64,000 nucleotides of DNA from Brachyspira hyodysenteriae ATCC 27164 (GCF_001676785.2 NZ_CP015910.2:2232001-2296000); one strand, 5' to 3'; positions 8,908 through 18,538 are shown, counted from the first letter of the stretch. Notes: generated by a model not told the origin, from the sequence alone. A program made the numbers and translations.

Positions 8908-10008
8908 TCATACATTAAATCTGAATGTTACAACATCGCCTTCTTGCATAAGATATTGCTTACCCTCAAGTCTTATAGCACCAGCCTCTTTAGCTTTAAC
9001 AAAACTGCCAAGCTCTAAAAGCTTATCGCAGTTTATAACCTCAGCACTTATAAATCCTCTCTCGAAATCGCTATGTATAACTCCTGCTGCCTCCGGAGCA
9101 TAAGCACCTTCTCTTACAGTCCAAGCCCTTGTCTCATCTTCCCCTGAAGTAAGGAATGTTAAAAGCTTCAATAATCTATGTCCTGCTTTTGTAAGTCTTG
9201 CCACTCCTGATTCTTTAACTCCTAAATCTTCTAAATAGCTTAATCTTTCTTCTTCATCTAAATCCTGCAAATCTGCCTCTATTTTAGCACTGAAAGGTAT
9301 CAATTCAATATTTCTTTCATTTGCATATTTTTGTAATGTTACATAATTAGAATTTTTCTCAGGATTAGCAAGTTCATTTTCTGATAAATTAGCACCTATC
9401 ATCATACTTTTTGCTGTTAATAAGAATAAAGGTCTTAATATTTCTTTTTCTGTATCTGTTAAATCAAGACTGAATACAGGCTTAAAATTATTTAATTCAG
9501 GCAGTATTTTTTCTAATAAAGCTACTTCTTCTTCAGCAGATTTTACCTTAGCACCTTTTGCTGCTTTTTTCTGCTTTTCCATTCTTGCATTAATAGTTTC
9601 AATATCTGCAAGCATAAGCTCTGTTAATATAATGTCTAAATCTCTTAGAGGATCAACTTCTCCTATATGGGTAATATTTCCATCCTCAAACACTCTTACA
9701 ACATGCAAAACTGCGTTAACTTCTCTAATATGAGAAAGAAATTTATTACCTAACCCCTCACCTTTTGAAGCTCCTTTAACAAGTCCTGCAATATCTACAA
9801 ATGTTGTTGTATTATAAACTTTCTTTTTTGATTTAAAAAGCGCTGCTAATTTATCAACCCTTTCATCTTTTATTATGGCAGTAGCTTCATTTTTATCTAT
9901 AGTACAAAATGGGTAATTAGCTGCCTCTGCATGGGCATTTGTAAGTGCATTAAAAAGTGTAGATTTTCCAACATTAGGAAGTCCTACTATTCCTATAGAT
10001 AAAGCCAT
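8908..10008 (-). CDS. ychF: YchF/OLA1 family ATPase
   Basis: A 366-residue TRAFAC-class P-loop protein, ribosome-associated and found in nearly all bacteria. It has the P-loop GLPNVGKST (9-17), the G3 motif DIAGLVKGASKGEGLGNKF, and NLSE in place of NKxD. That replacement explains why this family binds ATP rather than GTP. The C-terminal TGS domain includes the ARTWTVREG-like segment and ends EGDVVTFRFNV. Length is standard. The gene is flanked by AT-rich spacers and appears to stand alone. Confidence 0.97.
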   Translation of the reverse strand: MALSIGIVGLPNVGKSTLFNALTNAHAEAANYPFCTIDKNEATAIIKDERVDKLAALFKSKKKVYNTTTFVDIAGLVKGASKGEGLGNKFLSHIREVNAVLHVVRVFEDGNITHIGEVDPLRDLDIILTELMLADIETINARMEKQKKAAKGAKVKSAEEEVALLEKILPELNNFKPVFSLDLTDTEKEILRPLFLLTAKSMMIGANLSENELANPEKNSNYVTLQKYANERNIELIPFSAKIEADLQDLDEEERLSYLEDLGVKESGVARLTKAGHRLLKLLTFLTSGEDETRAWTVREGAYAPEAAGVIHSDFERGFISAEVINCDKLLELGSFVKAKEAGAIRLEGKQYLMQEGDVVTFRFNV

Positions 10009-10235
10009 ATTTATTTCCTTAATTTGTATTTAACATTAAATTGAAAAACTGAATTATTTTCGGTAATATTATATATCAAAAAATATTAATAACAAGTATA
10101 TTAAAGTGAATAATAAAAAATATTTGAATTTATATTATTCTTAATATTGTATATCTAAAAAAAATCATCTTATAAAATGTTTATTTATTAAAATAACAAT
10201 ATATAATTATAATATAAAATATTTAGGATATAATT

Positions 10236-11219
10236 ATGATATATAATATGTGGTATGCTGTACTAGATTCTAAAGAAGTAAAAAGAAATAAACCTCTTTT
10301 TGCAAAAAGATTAAATAAAAATCTAGTATTTTGGAGAGATTCAAACAATAATATATGCTGCATAGATGATAAATGCTGCCATAGAGGAGCTTCATTATCT
10401 CATGGGAAAATATGCGGAAACAATATAGCATGCCCATTTCATGGTTTTCAATTTGATAAAACAGGAAAAACAGTAATGATTCCTGCTAATGGAAAAAATA
10501 CTGAAGTTAATAAAAATTTCTTTGTTGAAGGTTATGAAGTTAGAGAATTATATGGATTTATATGGTTATGGTATGGAGATAAAGATAAAATTAATGACAG
10601 AATAATGTTTCCTGATGATTTGAAAGATAAAAAATTCTCATATTCTACAATAAGGGATCAGTGGCATAATCATTATACAAGATGTATAGAAAATCAGCTT
10701 GATGTAGTTCATATCGCTTTTGTTCATTATAATACTATAGGTAAAGGAAACAAAACTGTAGTTAATGGCCCTTTAGTAGAGTTAGATGATGATAATAATA
10801 TATTAAAATTCTATGTAAATAATGTTATTGACAGCGGACAGAAGGCATTAAGAGAATCTGAAATGAAAAAAGAATATTTTAAATACTTTTTATATTTTTA
10901 TTTCCCAAATACTTGGCAGAATTACATATTTGAAAAGATGCGTGTATTTGGAGTATTTGCCCCTGTTGATGATGAAAATACAGTTATATATATGAGGTTT
11001 TATCAGAAAATAGTAAATATTCCTTTTATAAAATCTATAGTGAATCTTATAGGAAAAAAATATTCAGATAAGGTATTAAAACAAGATAAAAATGTAGTAA
11101 AAACTCAGTCAAGCAAAGAGTCATATTTGGGAATGAAAGAAGAAAAATTAATACCAGGAGATAAACCTATAATAATATATAGAAGCACTAGAGATAAATT
11201 AAAAAAATCTAATAATTAA
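10236..11219 (+). CDS. Rieske oxygenase-type protein
   Basis: A 327-residue protein with an N-terminal Rieske [2Fe-2S] domain, CCHRGASLSHGKICG then CPFHGFQF (Cys-x-His and Cys-x2-His ligands, about 48-70). The C-terminal domain carries a likely mononuclear iron site, ENQLDVVHIAFVH (Asp-x2-His-x4-His, about 150-162). This is the layout of ring-hydroxylating oxygenase alpha subunits of the phthalate/pheophorbide type. No reductase or beta subunit is next to it. An oxygenase is unexpected in an anaerobe, although the surrounding genes include peroxide defence. The substrate is unknown. Confidence 0.9.
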   Translation: MIYNMWYAVLDSKEVKRNKPLFAKRLNKNLVFWRDSNNNICCIDDKCCHRGASLSHGKICGNNIACPFHGFQFDKTGKTVMIPANGKNTEVNKNFFVEGYEVRELYGFIWLWYGDKDKINDRIMFPDDLKDKKFSYSTIRDQWHNHYTRCIENQLDVVHIAFVHYNTIGKGNKTVVNGPLVELDDDNNILKFYVNNVIDSGQKALRESEMKKEYFKYFLYFYFPNTWQNYIFEKMRVFGVFAPVDDENTVIYMRFYQKIVNIPFIKSIVNLIGKKYSDKVLKQDKNVVKTQSSKESYLGMKEEKLIPGDKPIIIYRSTRDKLKKSNN

Positions 11220-11275
11220 ATCAAATTTCAAATAAATTTATTGACTAAAAATTAAAAATTTGTTAAAGTAATCTT

Positions 11276-11653
11276 ATGATAGGTATTTCACTAGAAAGCA
11301 GCTATTATTTAAAAGATGATTCTGTTATCATTATATCTTTATATAATAACATATATGATGAACATCTTCCTCAAATAAAAGATTTATTCTCAGAATTTAT
11401 CACAAAAGATATAAACAATATCATATTAGATTTATCCGATTGTCTTTTTATAGAAAAAGAAATATGGGAATATCTTGTAGAATTAAAAAAAGAATTATTA
11501 CATAAAAAAGGTGATCTAGTTTTGACAAATATGTATGGTGTTGTTAAAAATGATTATAATATTATGGAATTATCAAATTATTTAGAGTCTTTCAATGACA
11601 TAAATAATGCTTTTTATAATTTCGGCATATTAAACGATATTAAATCAGCTTAA
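11276..11653 (+). CDS. Degenerate STAS-domain protein
   Basis: A 125-residue protein with the STAS fold pattern (anti-sigma antagonist/SulP C-terminus). It shows an N-terminal strand VIIISLYNNI, then the core strand NNIILDLSDC and helix IWEYLVELKKEL, then DLVLTNM. The usual phosphorylated Ser/Thr at the start of that helix (consensus DSSGL) is replaced by FIEKE, so partner switching by phosphorylation looks lost. It stands 56 bp after the Rieske gene. No partner kinase is near. Confidence 0.6.
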   Translation: MIGISLESSYYLKDDSVIIISLYNNIYDEHLPQIKDLFSEFITKDINNIILDLSDCLFIEKEIWEYLVELKKELLHKKGDLVLTNMYGVVKNDYNIMELSNYLESFNDINNAFYNFGILNDIKSA

Positions 11654-11702
11654 TTTGATTTTTATACTTGAATTTTTCTTTCTCTAGATATAATATATAA
11701 TC

Positions 11703-12707
11703 ATGAAAACTATTAAAAATCTTGTTACTCTTACGCTTTTCTTTGTAGCGTTTTTTATAATATATTTTGGAATTTATTTATTTAAAGTTTTGGATACAAA
11801 TAATATTTACCAAAACATGAATATTGATTTAGTAAAAAATTTGATGGAACATTATTTCCTTGCAATAGTTATAGTTGCCGGTATTTCCTCTGTAGTAATA
11901 ATAGGAGCTTTAAATAAATTTTCAGGAAGCTTATCAACAATTATAGCAATAGGTATTCTTGCCTTATTTATTACATTATATCCGGCTTATACAGTAGCAT
12001 TTAATAAAAACATAGACTATCTTAGAAACGAACTTAATGATAAAACTTCATTATTTATAGATGATACAGGAAGATATTTTACTAAAGTTGATAATTACTT
12101 AATAAAAGTAGGATATAAATTATTAGATAATACATACAAAAATGTAATATTAGTAGATCCTACAGTTATGGGTAAATTATATATAGGAGATTATATATAT
12201 ATTACTGATAAAGAAATATCTTTACATGAAGTAAAAGAAATTAACGGTACTTCAGTAATAGAAAAAACATCAAGTATATTTAGCAGAAATTCTATAGGAA
12301 ATTATTTATCAAGCTTTACAGCAGATATAATTTTCGGATTTGAAGTATTTCCAATAATAGTTGCATTACTAAAAATAATCACTTTGACTGAAATGCCAAT
12401 CTATGCTATAGCTTTATTGTTTATTAATCTATGGCTTATGTTATTTGCTTTCTATATGTTGGGATTATCTCTAAATTCAAGACAGTATATATATCATAAT
12501 ATACTAAATGCTCTTTTATTATATGGTATAATAAAAATAATATTTGCTGTATCTATAGAACAATATAATTTATTAGAATTAATAGTAAGAAATGTAAATT
12601 ATTGGACTATGAATCTATATATGTTCATAGCATCATTAATCACCATAATAATATCATTAGCTTTGAAAAAAATTCTAAATAACGATAAAAAAACAATTAA
12701 TAATTAA
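11703..12707 (+). CDS. Polytopic membrane protein
   Basis: A 334-residue membrane protein with about seven hydrophobic segments: roughly residues 7-29, 50-70, 78-100, 215-235, 238-262, 268-290 and 303-325. A soluble loop of about 110 residues lies between segments 3 and 4 and contains DKTSLFIDDTGRYFTKVDNY. No known family was recognised. The gene lies 23 bp before ribF in the same direction and could share its transcript. The leader before its ATG (TATAATATATAATC) is very short on ribosome-site sequence. Confidence 0.65.
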   Translation: MKTIKNLVTLTLFFVAFFIIYFGIYLFKVLDTNNIYQNMNIDLVKNLMEHYFLAIVIVAGISSVVIIGALNKFSGSLSTIIAIGILALFITLYPAYTVAFNKNIDYLRNELNDKTSLFIDDTGRYFTKVDNYLIKVGYKLLDNTYKNVILVDPTVMGKLYIGDYIYITDKEISLHEVKEINGTSVIEKTSSIFSRNSIGNYLSSFTADIIFGFEVFPIIVALLKIITLTEMPIYAIALLFINLWLMLFAFYMLGLSLNSRQYIYHNILNALLLYGIIKIIFAVSIEQYNLLELIVRNVNYWTMNLYMFIASLITIIISLALKKILNNDKKTINN

Positions 12708-12730
12708 AGAAACGGATAAAGAATACTAAA

Positions 12731-13666
12731 ATGAACCGCATTATATATGATTTTTGTAAACTTCCTATAAAAAAAGATAGTATAGTAACAATAGGAAAAT
12801 TTGACAGCGTACATAAAGGACATCAAAAGCTGATTAAATACACAGTTGAATACGCAAATAAAAATAATCTAATATCAATAGCAATAGTTATCAAAAAGAA
12901 AAATGTATCAATATATAATACTGAAGATAATAATGCTTTAATAAAGTCTATGGGTATTAATTATATAATAGTTATTGACTTTTTACCAGAATTTTATACA
13001 ATGGAAGCTAAAGAGTTCTTTGATAAACTCATAGAATATTATCGCATGAAACATATTGCTGTAGGAAATGATTTTGCATTCGGTAAAGACAGAATGGGAG
13101 ACAGCGAATTCTTAAAGAAATATTCAAAAGAATGCGGCATTGGAGTAAGTTTTATCAATTTCTTAAATTACAAAAAAGATAAAATATCAAGCTCCAATAT
13201 TCGTGAAGCTCTTTCAAACGGAGATATGGTTAGCGTTAATAAAATGCTTGGAAGAGAATATTCTATGAGCGGATTAGTAGTTCATGGTAATGCTCTAGGA
13301 AGAAAAATAGGATACCCTACTGCTAATTTAGAAATACCTAAAAATATTTTTATACCTAAAATGGGTGTATATAGTTCTACAGTACAAATAGGTAATTCTG
13401 ATACTATATATAAAGCTCTTACTTTTATAGGTATCAGTAATATCAATAAAGAACTAAGAGTAGAAAGCCATATATTGGATTTTTCTAAAATGATATATGG
13501 TAAAAAAATAACTATTGTATTACTCAAATATATCAGAGATAATATAAAAGTAAACTCTATAGATGAAGTAAAAAAATTATTAGAAAATGATGAAAAAAAG
13601 ATAAGAAAATATTTCAAAAGGAGAACAAAAAAATGTCTATCACAGCAGACGAAAAAGCAAAAATAA
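12731..13666 (+). CDS. ribF: Riboflavin kinase / FAD synthetase
   Basis: This bifunctional enzyme makes FMN and FAD from riboflavin. The N-terminal nucleotidyltransferase shows [14 protein letters not shown] (usual GxFDGVHxGHQ, about 22-35) and SSNIREAL. The C-terminal riboflavin kinase domain begins at [18 protein letters not shown] (about 185-202). At 311 residues it is normal in length. The last 34 bp overlap the start of rpsO in another frame, which suggests translational coupling. The order ribF-rpsO-pnp is conserved in many bacteria. Confidence 0.96.
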   Translation: MNRIIYDFCKLPIKKDSIVTIGKFDSVHKGHQKLIKYTVEYANKNNLISIAIVIKKKNVSIYNTEDNNALIKSMGINYIIVIDFLPEFYTMEAKEFFDKLIEYYRMKHIAVGNDFAFGKDRMGDSEFLKKYSKECGIGVSFINFLNYKKDKISSSNIREALSNGDMVSVNKMLGREYSMSGLVVHGNALGRKIGYPTANLEIPKNIFIPKMGVYSSTVQIGNSDTIYKALTFIGISNINKELRVESHILDFSKMIYGKKITIVLLKYIRDNIKVNSIDEVKKLLENDEKKIRKYFKRRTKKCLSQQTKKQK

Positions 13667-13902
13667 TAAAAGAATTTGGTAAAAATGAAAAGGATACAGG
13701 CTCTACAGAAGTACAAGTAGCACTTTTAACTAATCGCATAACTTATTTAAAAGGTCACTTTCAAACTCATACTAAAGATAATCATTCAAGAATGGGACTT
13801 CTTAAAATGGTTGCTAAAAGAAGAAAACTTCTTAACTATTTAAGAAAAACTGATATAGAAGCTTATAAAAATCTTATACAAAGATTAAAATTAAGAAAAT
13901 AA
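13633..13902 (+). CDS. rpsO: 30S ribosomal protein S15
   Basis: The 89-residue protein is the standard S15 length and contains [38 protein letters not shown] and the basic C-terminal helix. S15 binds 16S rRNA early in small-subunit assembly. It begins inside the 3' end of ribF; AAAGGAG (13617-13623) is its ribosome site and lies within ribF. pnp follows 69 bp later. Confidence 0.98.
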   Translation: MSITADEKAKIIKEFGKNEKDTGSTEVQVALLTNRITYLKGHFQTHTKDNHSRMGLLKMVAKRRKLLNYLRKTDIEAYKNLIQRLKLRK

Positions 13903-13929
13903 ATTTGCTCAATCAAATTTAATGATTTC

Positions 13930-13946
13930 AATACCCTCTCGGTGTT
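13930..13946 (+). promoter_or_regulatory. Small hairpin in the pnp leader
   Basis: AATACC (13930-13935) can pair with GGTGTT (13941-13946), including one G-U pair, with a 5-base loop, just ahead of the pnp ribosome site (AAGGAG). In other bacteria the rpsO-pnp spacer carries an RNase III site used for pnp autoregulation. This stem is much smaller, so that role is a guess. Confidence 0.3.
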
Positions 13947-13971
13947 TTGTACCTAGTATAAGGAGTAAAAT

Positions 13972-16110
13972 ATGGTAACAGTTAAAAGTGTATTTTGTGG
14001 AGAGGAGTTAATTTTAGAAACCGGACTTTTAGCAAAACAAGCTCATGGTTCTGTAACTTTGAGACTTGGAAATACAACTATATTAGCAACTGTTGTAGCG
14101 GCTAAAGAACCTAATTTAGAATCTGACTTTTTCCCTTTAACAGTAAATTATAATGAAAAATATTATGCAGGCGGTAAAATTCCAGGCGGTTTCTTTAAAA
14201 GAGAAGCAAAGCCAAGAGATAAAGAAATACTTATATCTCGTATCATAGACAGACCTTTGAGACCTCTTTTTCCTGAAGGTTTTAGAAATGAAGTTCAAAT
14301 AATACCTACAGTACTCTCAGTAGATACTGATATGCCTACAGATGCTTTGGCTTTAATAGCTTCATCTGCAGCACTTACCATTTCTTGGATACCTTTCGGA
14401 GGACCAGTTGCAGCTGTAAGAATAGGGTATAAAAACGGAGAATATATAATCAATCCTAAAAATAGCGAGCTTTCTACTAGTGAATTAGATATTATTGTAG
14501 CTGGAAGTAAAGATGCTATTTTGATGATTGAAGGAGAAGCTAAAGAAGTTTCTGAAGAAGTGTTTATTGGAGCAATAGAATTAGCTCATAAAGAAATGCA
14601 GAAATATATTGATATGCAAAATGAAATGGCTAGTCTATGCGGAACTCAAAAAATAGAACAGGAATTATTTGAATTCGATGCTGATTTAGTAAAAATGGTT
14701 ACAGAATACGGCAGAGATAAAATAGAATCTGCTAATTATAATCCTGATAAAACTAAAAGAAATGAAAGTATGGATAATGCCTTCAATGAGATAGAAGAAT
14801 ATATCAAAACTAAAGTAGAAGATGAAAAATTGATATCTCAAGTTAAAGGTATTTGTCATTCTATAGAAGAAGAAATAGTTAGAGAGGCTATAGTAGAAAA
14901 ATGTATGCGCCCTGACGGAAGAGCATTAGATGAAATTCGTCCTATAACTACTATGACAAATCTTATTCCTAGAGTACATGGTTCTGCCCTTTTCACAAGA
15001 GGACAAACTCAATGTTTATCTATAGTTACATTAGGAAGTGAGAAAGATGCTCAGTTAATGGACGATATATACGGCAAAGAAAATAAAACTTTTATGCTTC
15101 ATTATAATTTCCCTCCATTCTCTGTAGGAGAAGTTGGAAGATATGGTGCTCCTGGAAGAAGAGAAATAGGACATGGTAATTTAGCAGAACGTTCTTTCAA
15201 TGCTGTACTTCCTCCAAAAGATAAATTTCCGTACACTATAAGAGTAGTTGCTGAAATACTAGAAAGTAATGGTTCTTCATCAATGGCTACAATATGTGCA
15301 TCTACTATGTCATTACTTTCAGCAGGTGTTCCTCTTAATGCAAGCGTTGCAGGTATTGCTATGGGACTTGCTACATACAAAGACGGCTATAAAATACTTA
15401 CAGATATACAAGGGGTAGAAGATCATTTAGGAGATATGGATTTCAAAGTGGCAGGAACTCGTAAAGGTATTACTGCTTTCCAATTGGATATTAAACTTAC
15501 AGGAATCTCTGCTCAAATATTAAAAGAAGCATTAGAGCAGGCTAAAAAAGCAAGATATTTTATACTTGATAAAATAGATGCTACCATAGCTAATGCTGGA
15601 GAGATTTCTGATTTTGCTCCTAAATACAAAACTATGGATGTTAATCCTGAAAAAATAAGAGTATTAATAGGACCTGGCGGAAAAAATATAAAAGCTATAA
15701 TAGAAGAAACTGGAAGCGATGTAGAAATACAAGACAGCGGTGTAGTTAATATATTTGCTCCTGATACTCCTACTTTAGATAAAACTATAAAACTTATCAA
15801 CTCTTATGTTAAAGATCCTGAAGTTGGCGAAGTTTATGACGGAATAGTCAAAGACATCAAAGATTTCGGTGCTTTCGTTGAGATACTTCCGGGAGTAGAA
15901 GGACTTTGCCATATATCAGAACTTGCTTATAAACATGTTATGAATGTAGAGGAAGTTCTAAAAATCGGTGATGAAGTAAAAGTAAAAATATTAGATGTTA
16001 AGGGCGGTAAATATTCTTTAAGCAGAAAAGCATTGCTTGAAAAACCTGCTGATTATGTTGAAGAAGAATATAATAAAAAAGAAAAAAAACATGGTAAAAA
16101 AAGATTCTAA
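13972..16110 (+). CDS. pnp: Polynucleotide phosphorylase
   Basis: This 712-residue 3'-5' phosphorolytic exoribonuclease works with RNase Y in mRNA decay. It has two RNase PH domains (about 10-140 and 310-450; the second includes FPPFSVGEVGRYGAPGRREIGHG), a KH domain with VLIGPGGKNIKAIIEETG near 565, and an S1 domain beginning GEVYDGIVKDIKDFGAFVE near 622. The length matches the family. The upstream ribosome site AAGGAG is strong. A hairpin terminator follows the stop. Confidence 0.98.
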   Translation: MVTVKSVFCGEELILETGLLAKQAHGSVTLRLGNTTILATVVAAKEPNLESDFFPLTVNYNEKYYAGGKIPGGFFKREAKPRDKEILISRIIDRPLRPLFPEGFRNEVQIIPTVLSVDTDMPTDALALIASSAALTISWIPFGGPVAAVRIGYKNGEYIINPKNSELSTSELDIIVAGSKDAILMIEGEAKEVSEEVFIGAIELAHKEMQKYIDMQNEMASLCGTQKIEQELFEFDADLVKMVTEYGRDKIESANYNPDKTKRNESMDNAFNEIEEYIKTKVEDEKLISQVKGICHSIEEEIVREAIVEKCMRPDGRALDEIRPITTMTNLIPRVHGSALFTRGQTQCLSIVTLGSEKDAQLMDDIYGKENKTFMLHYNFPPFSVGEVGRYGAPGRREIGHGNLAERSFNAVLPPKDKFPYTIRVVAEILESNGSSSMATICASTMSLLSAGVPLNASVAGIAMGLATYKDGYKILTDIQGVEDHLGDMDFKVAGTRKGITAFQLDIKLTGISAQILKEALEQAKKARYFILDKIDATIANAGEISDFAPKYKTMDVNPEKIRVLIGPGGKNIKAIIEETGSDVEIQDSGVVNIFAPDTPTLDKTIKLINSYVKDPEVGEVYDGIVKDIKDFGAFVEILPGVEGLCHISELAYKHVMNVEEVLKIGDEVKVKILDVKGGKYSLSRKALLEKPADYVEEEYNKKEKKHGKKRF

Positions 16111-16141
16111 TTAAAAATTTAAATAAATAATTTTTAATGAT

Positions 16142-16177
16142 AAAAGGCTGTTATAAAAATATAATAGCCTTTTTTTA
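16142..16177 (+). terminator. Intrinsic terminator after pnp
   Basis: AAAAGGCT at 16142-16149 pairs with AGCCTTTT at 16166-16173, with an inner TTATA/TATAA stem, followed by a run of T. It ends the ribF-rpsO-pnp transcript. Confidence 0.85.
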
Positions 16178-16236
16178 TTTAACAATAAAATATTCTAATC
16201 TTTAATTAACAAATATAATTTAATCCTTATAAAATA

Positions 16237-16265
16237 TTTACTAAAAATATATTATATGATATTAT
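16237..16265 (+). promoter_or_regulatory. Ankyrin-class promoter (copy at 16 kb)
   Basis: TTTACT at 16237-16242, a 17-bp spacer, then TATTAT at 16260-16265, 28 bp before the ankyrin ATG. The same boxes and spacing occur before the ankyrin genes at 42-49 kb, and the bases just before the -10 (TATGA) are also shared. Confidence 0.7.
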
Positions 16266-16293
16266 TGAAACAATTAATATTAAGGATCGTATT

Positions 16294-17709
16294 ATGAAAA
16301 ATAAAATCATTCTCATTTTGATGATAACTCTAACAGTAGTAATAGCTTTATATGCAAATGATGAAACTAATAATGATAAAATAAAAGAAACTATTCTTAA
16401 CAATGAAGGAACAAATGATATACAAATAAAAAATAATGAAAGCAATAATGATAAAGTAAAAGACAGCACTATAAATAATACAGAAACAACAGATGATGTA
16501 CAGATAGAAGATAATACATTAATAGAGCCTGACAAAGAAGCTGATGAATATACTGAAAATGAAGAAATAAAAGAAGAAACAAAAGACAATAGTACTTTTA
16601 ATGAAAGTAATAATGATAAATTAAAAAATACAGTAACTACAAATGAAATAATAATGCCTAGTGAAGAATTATTAAAACTATTAGAAAAAAATAAAAATAA
16701 AACAGGCGTTCCTGAAATGATTGAATTGATAAATGAGGGCGGTATAAATGGTGCTTCAAAAGATAAAATTGATATAGAAGATATAATATGCCACACTAAT
16801 ACAACATCTTTAATGTTAGCATCATCATTTGGTCATTATGATATAGCAAAAGCATTGATTGATAATGGAGCTTTAGTTAATTTAAGAGCAGGCGATGGAT
16901 TTAATGCTTTAATGGAAGCTGTAAGAACTGATAATATAGAGATGGCAAAATTATTAATAGAACATGACTCTGATATAAATATAAAAAATAAAGACGGTAA
17001 AAATATGATTATGATTGCATGCGAAAACGGCAATGAAGAAATGTTTAATTTATTAGTAGAAAATAATGCAGATATAAATGAAAAATCATCATGGGGAGCA
17101 TCTGCACTTATTTATGCTTCTGAAAAAGGCAATATTAATATAATGCAATATTTAATAGATAATGGAATAGATGTTAATGGAAAAGCTGATGATAATGGGG
17201 ATACTCCATTACTTTGGGCTGTTACAGGAGAAAATCCTTATGAAGCTTCAAAACTTTTAATAGAAAATGGTGCCGATGTAAATGCTACAAATGATGGAGG
17301 AGTTGCTCCTGCTACTATACTTGCGGCATCTACTCCTAAAGTGGTAAAACTCTTAAAAGATAATGGTGCCGATTTAGATACAAAATTTGCAGATGATGAT
17401 CCTCCTATAGCAATTGCTGCAAGCGTTGGTAATTTAGAAATAGTTAAGGCATTAGTTGAAAATGGTGCTGATGTGAACTATTATCCTAATGATATGAACT
17501 ATACTGCAATATATCATGCTATAGATCAAGGCTGTTATGAAGTTGCTGAATATTTATTTAAAAACGGAGTGGATTTAAATATAGAATTAAAACCTTCTGA
17601 TGTTTATGGAGGTGCTATAAAAGAAAGATATAATCTTTTGGAATATGCCGAAGCTATGCAGGATAAGAAAATGATTGACATAGTAAAAAAATATTATAAG
17701 AAAAAATAA
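16294..17709 (+). CDS. Exported ankyrin-repeat protein, isolated copy
   Basis: A 471-residue protein with a signal peptide (MKNKIILILMITLTVVIALYA), then an Asn/Glu/Asp-rich linker to about 125, then about eight ankyrin repeats to near 450 (units such as DNGALVNLRAGDGFNALMEA and ENGADVNATNDGGVAPATI). The linker holds two imperfect copies of an NNDKxK...TxDxQI motif. The protein is roughly 85% identical by eye to the one at 46211-47554. Differences gather in a few loops while most repeats are identical. It probably binds protein partners in the periplasm or at the cell surface. An inverted-repeat element starts 14 bp after its stop. Confidence 0.85.
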   Translation: MKNKIILILMITLTVVIALYANDETNNDKIKETILNNEGTNDIQIKNNESNNDKVKDSTINNTETTDDVQIEDNTLIEPDKEADEYTENEEIKEETKDNSTFNESNNDKLKNTVTTNEIIMPSEELLKLLEKNKNKTGVPEMIELINEGGINGASKDKIDIEDIICHTNTTSLMLASSFGHYDIAKALIDNGALVNLRAGDGFNALMEAVRTDNIEMAKLLIEHDSDINIKNKDGKNMIMIACENGNEEMFNLLVENNADINEKSSWGASALIYASEKGNINIMQYLIDNGIDVNGKADDNGDTPLLWAVTGENPYEASKLLIENGADVNATNDGGVAPATILAASTPKVVKLLKDNGADLDTKFADDDPPIAIAASVGNLEIVKALVENGADVNYYPNDMNYTAIYHAIDQGCYEVAEYLFKNGVDLNIELKPSDVYGGAIKERYNLLEYAEAMQDKKMIDIVKKYYKKK

Positions 17710-17723
17710 TTATAATTTTATTA

Positions 17724-18063
17724 TATATACCTAAACAACTATATTTTGTCAAAAATAATTTTTTAAAATTTTAAATATCTGCAGGGCTTTGCCCCGCACC
17801 CCACTTCTTTTGGACGACGTCCGCCTTTGGAGTGCCACAGGCGAAGCCCGCCTACGGCGAGAAGCAAAAAGGCTATATTTTAACTTAAATTAATAGTTTA
17901 TATTACATGCAAAACAAAATTGGTATGATTTAGTACTAATTTTACATTTGCACTTTCGCCGTAGGCGTACTTCGTATGGTTCTTGACGAAGTCCGCCTGT
18001 GGTGTGAGGCGGGAAAAAGAACAACAAAAAAATTAACAAAATATAGTTGTTTAGATATATTAT
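17724..18063 (+). mobile_element. MITE-like inverted-repeat element, copy A
   Basis: About 340 bp with terminal inverted repeats. CTAAACAACTATATTTTGT (left end) is repeated exactly in reverse at 18034-18053. The interior has GC-rich stretches in AT-rich surroundings. The first is a hairpin GCAGGGC-TTT-GCCCCGC at 17781-17797, followed by ACCCCACTTCTTTT. Blocks built from CCGCCTACGGCG and GACGAAGTCCGCC follow. It has no coding capacity. It starts 14 bp after the stop of the ankyrin gene and ends before the next gene, filling nearly all of this 380-bp gap. Three related copies are at 41.9, 50.0 and 56.3 kb. Confidence 0.7.
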
Positions 18064-18091
18064 TACAAATATTTTTTAAGGAAGTTAATTT

Positions 18092-18538
18092 ATGAAAAGA
18101 AATATCAATATTGAAGAATGCATTAATGATGCAAAAAATGTTTTTGGTAAAGGATTCGGATGTTCTGAAGCTATAATATATGCTTTAAACAAACATTTTG
18201 AATTTAATTTAAGCGATGATGCTATAGCTATGAGTTCATCATTTTTGAGAGGAGTTGGAGGAAGCGGATGCTTATGCGGTGCTGTTGCTGCCAGCTCTAT
18301 GTGTTTGGGCTTTTTATTTGGAAGAAGAGAACCACATCAAAAAGTAGATAATTGTCTTAGATTAAGTAATGAATTTCATGACAGTTTCAAAAAAGAGTTC
18401 AAATCAACTTGCTGCAGAGTTATAACTAAAGGTATGGAGCAAAACTCAGAAGAAAGAAAAAAATCCTGCAAAGATGTTGTTGCTTTCACTACAGAAACTA
18501 CAGCAAAAATGATAATGAGAGAATTAAATAAAAATTAA
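18092..18538 (+). CDS. C_GCAxxG_C_C family protein
   Basis: A 148-residue protein of the C_GCAxxG_C_C family (TIGR01909/PF09719), thought to be a redox-active or metal-binding protein. The conserved cysteines are seen in order: GFGCSEA (about 24-30), GSGCLCGAVAAS (the CGAxxA form of the signature), STCCRVITKG, and KSCKDVV near the end. AAGGAAG gives the ribosome site. Its stop overlaps the convergent membrane protein gene by 4 bp. The biochemical role of the family is not settled. Confidence 0.85.
   Translation: MKRNINIEECINDAKNVFGKGFGCSEAIIYALNKHFEFNLSDDAIAMSSSFLRGVGGSGCLCGAVAASSMCLGFLFGRREPHQKVDNCLRLSNEFHDSFKKEFKSTCCRVITKGMEQNSEERKKSCKDVVAFTTETTAKMIMRELNKN

Noticed and set aside
13282-13716. 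Antisense open frame across ribF and rpsO
   Set aside because: It covers two certain genes and reads as low-complexity hydrophobic sequence.
15102-15800. Antisense open frames inside pnp
   Set aside because: They lie fully opposite a strongly conserved gene and have no start signals or recognisable domains.
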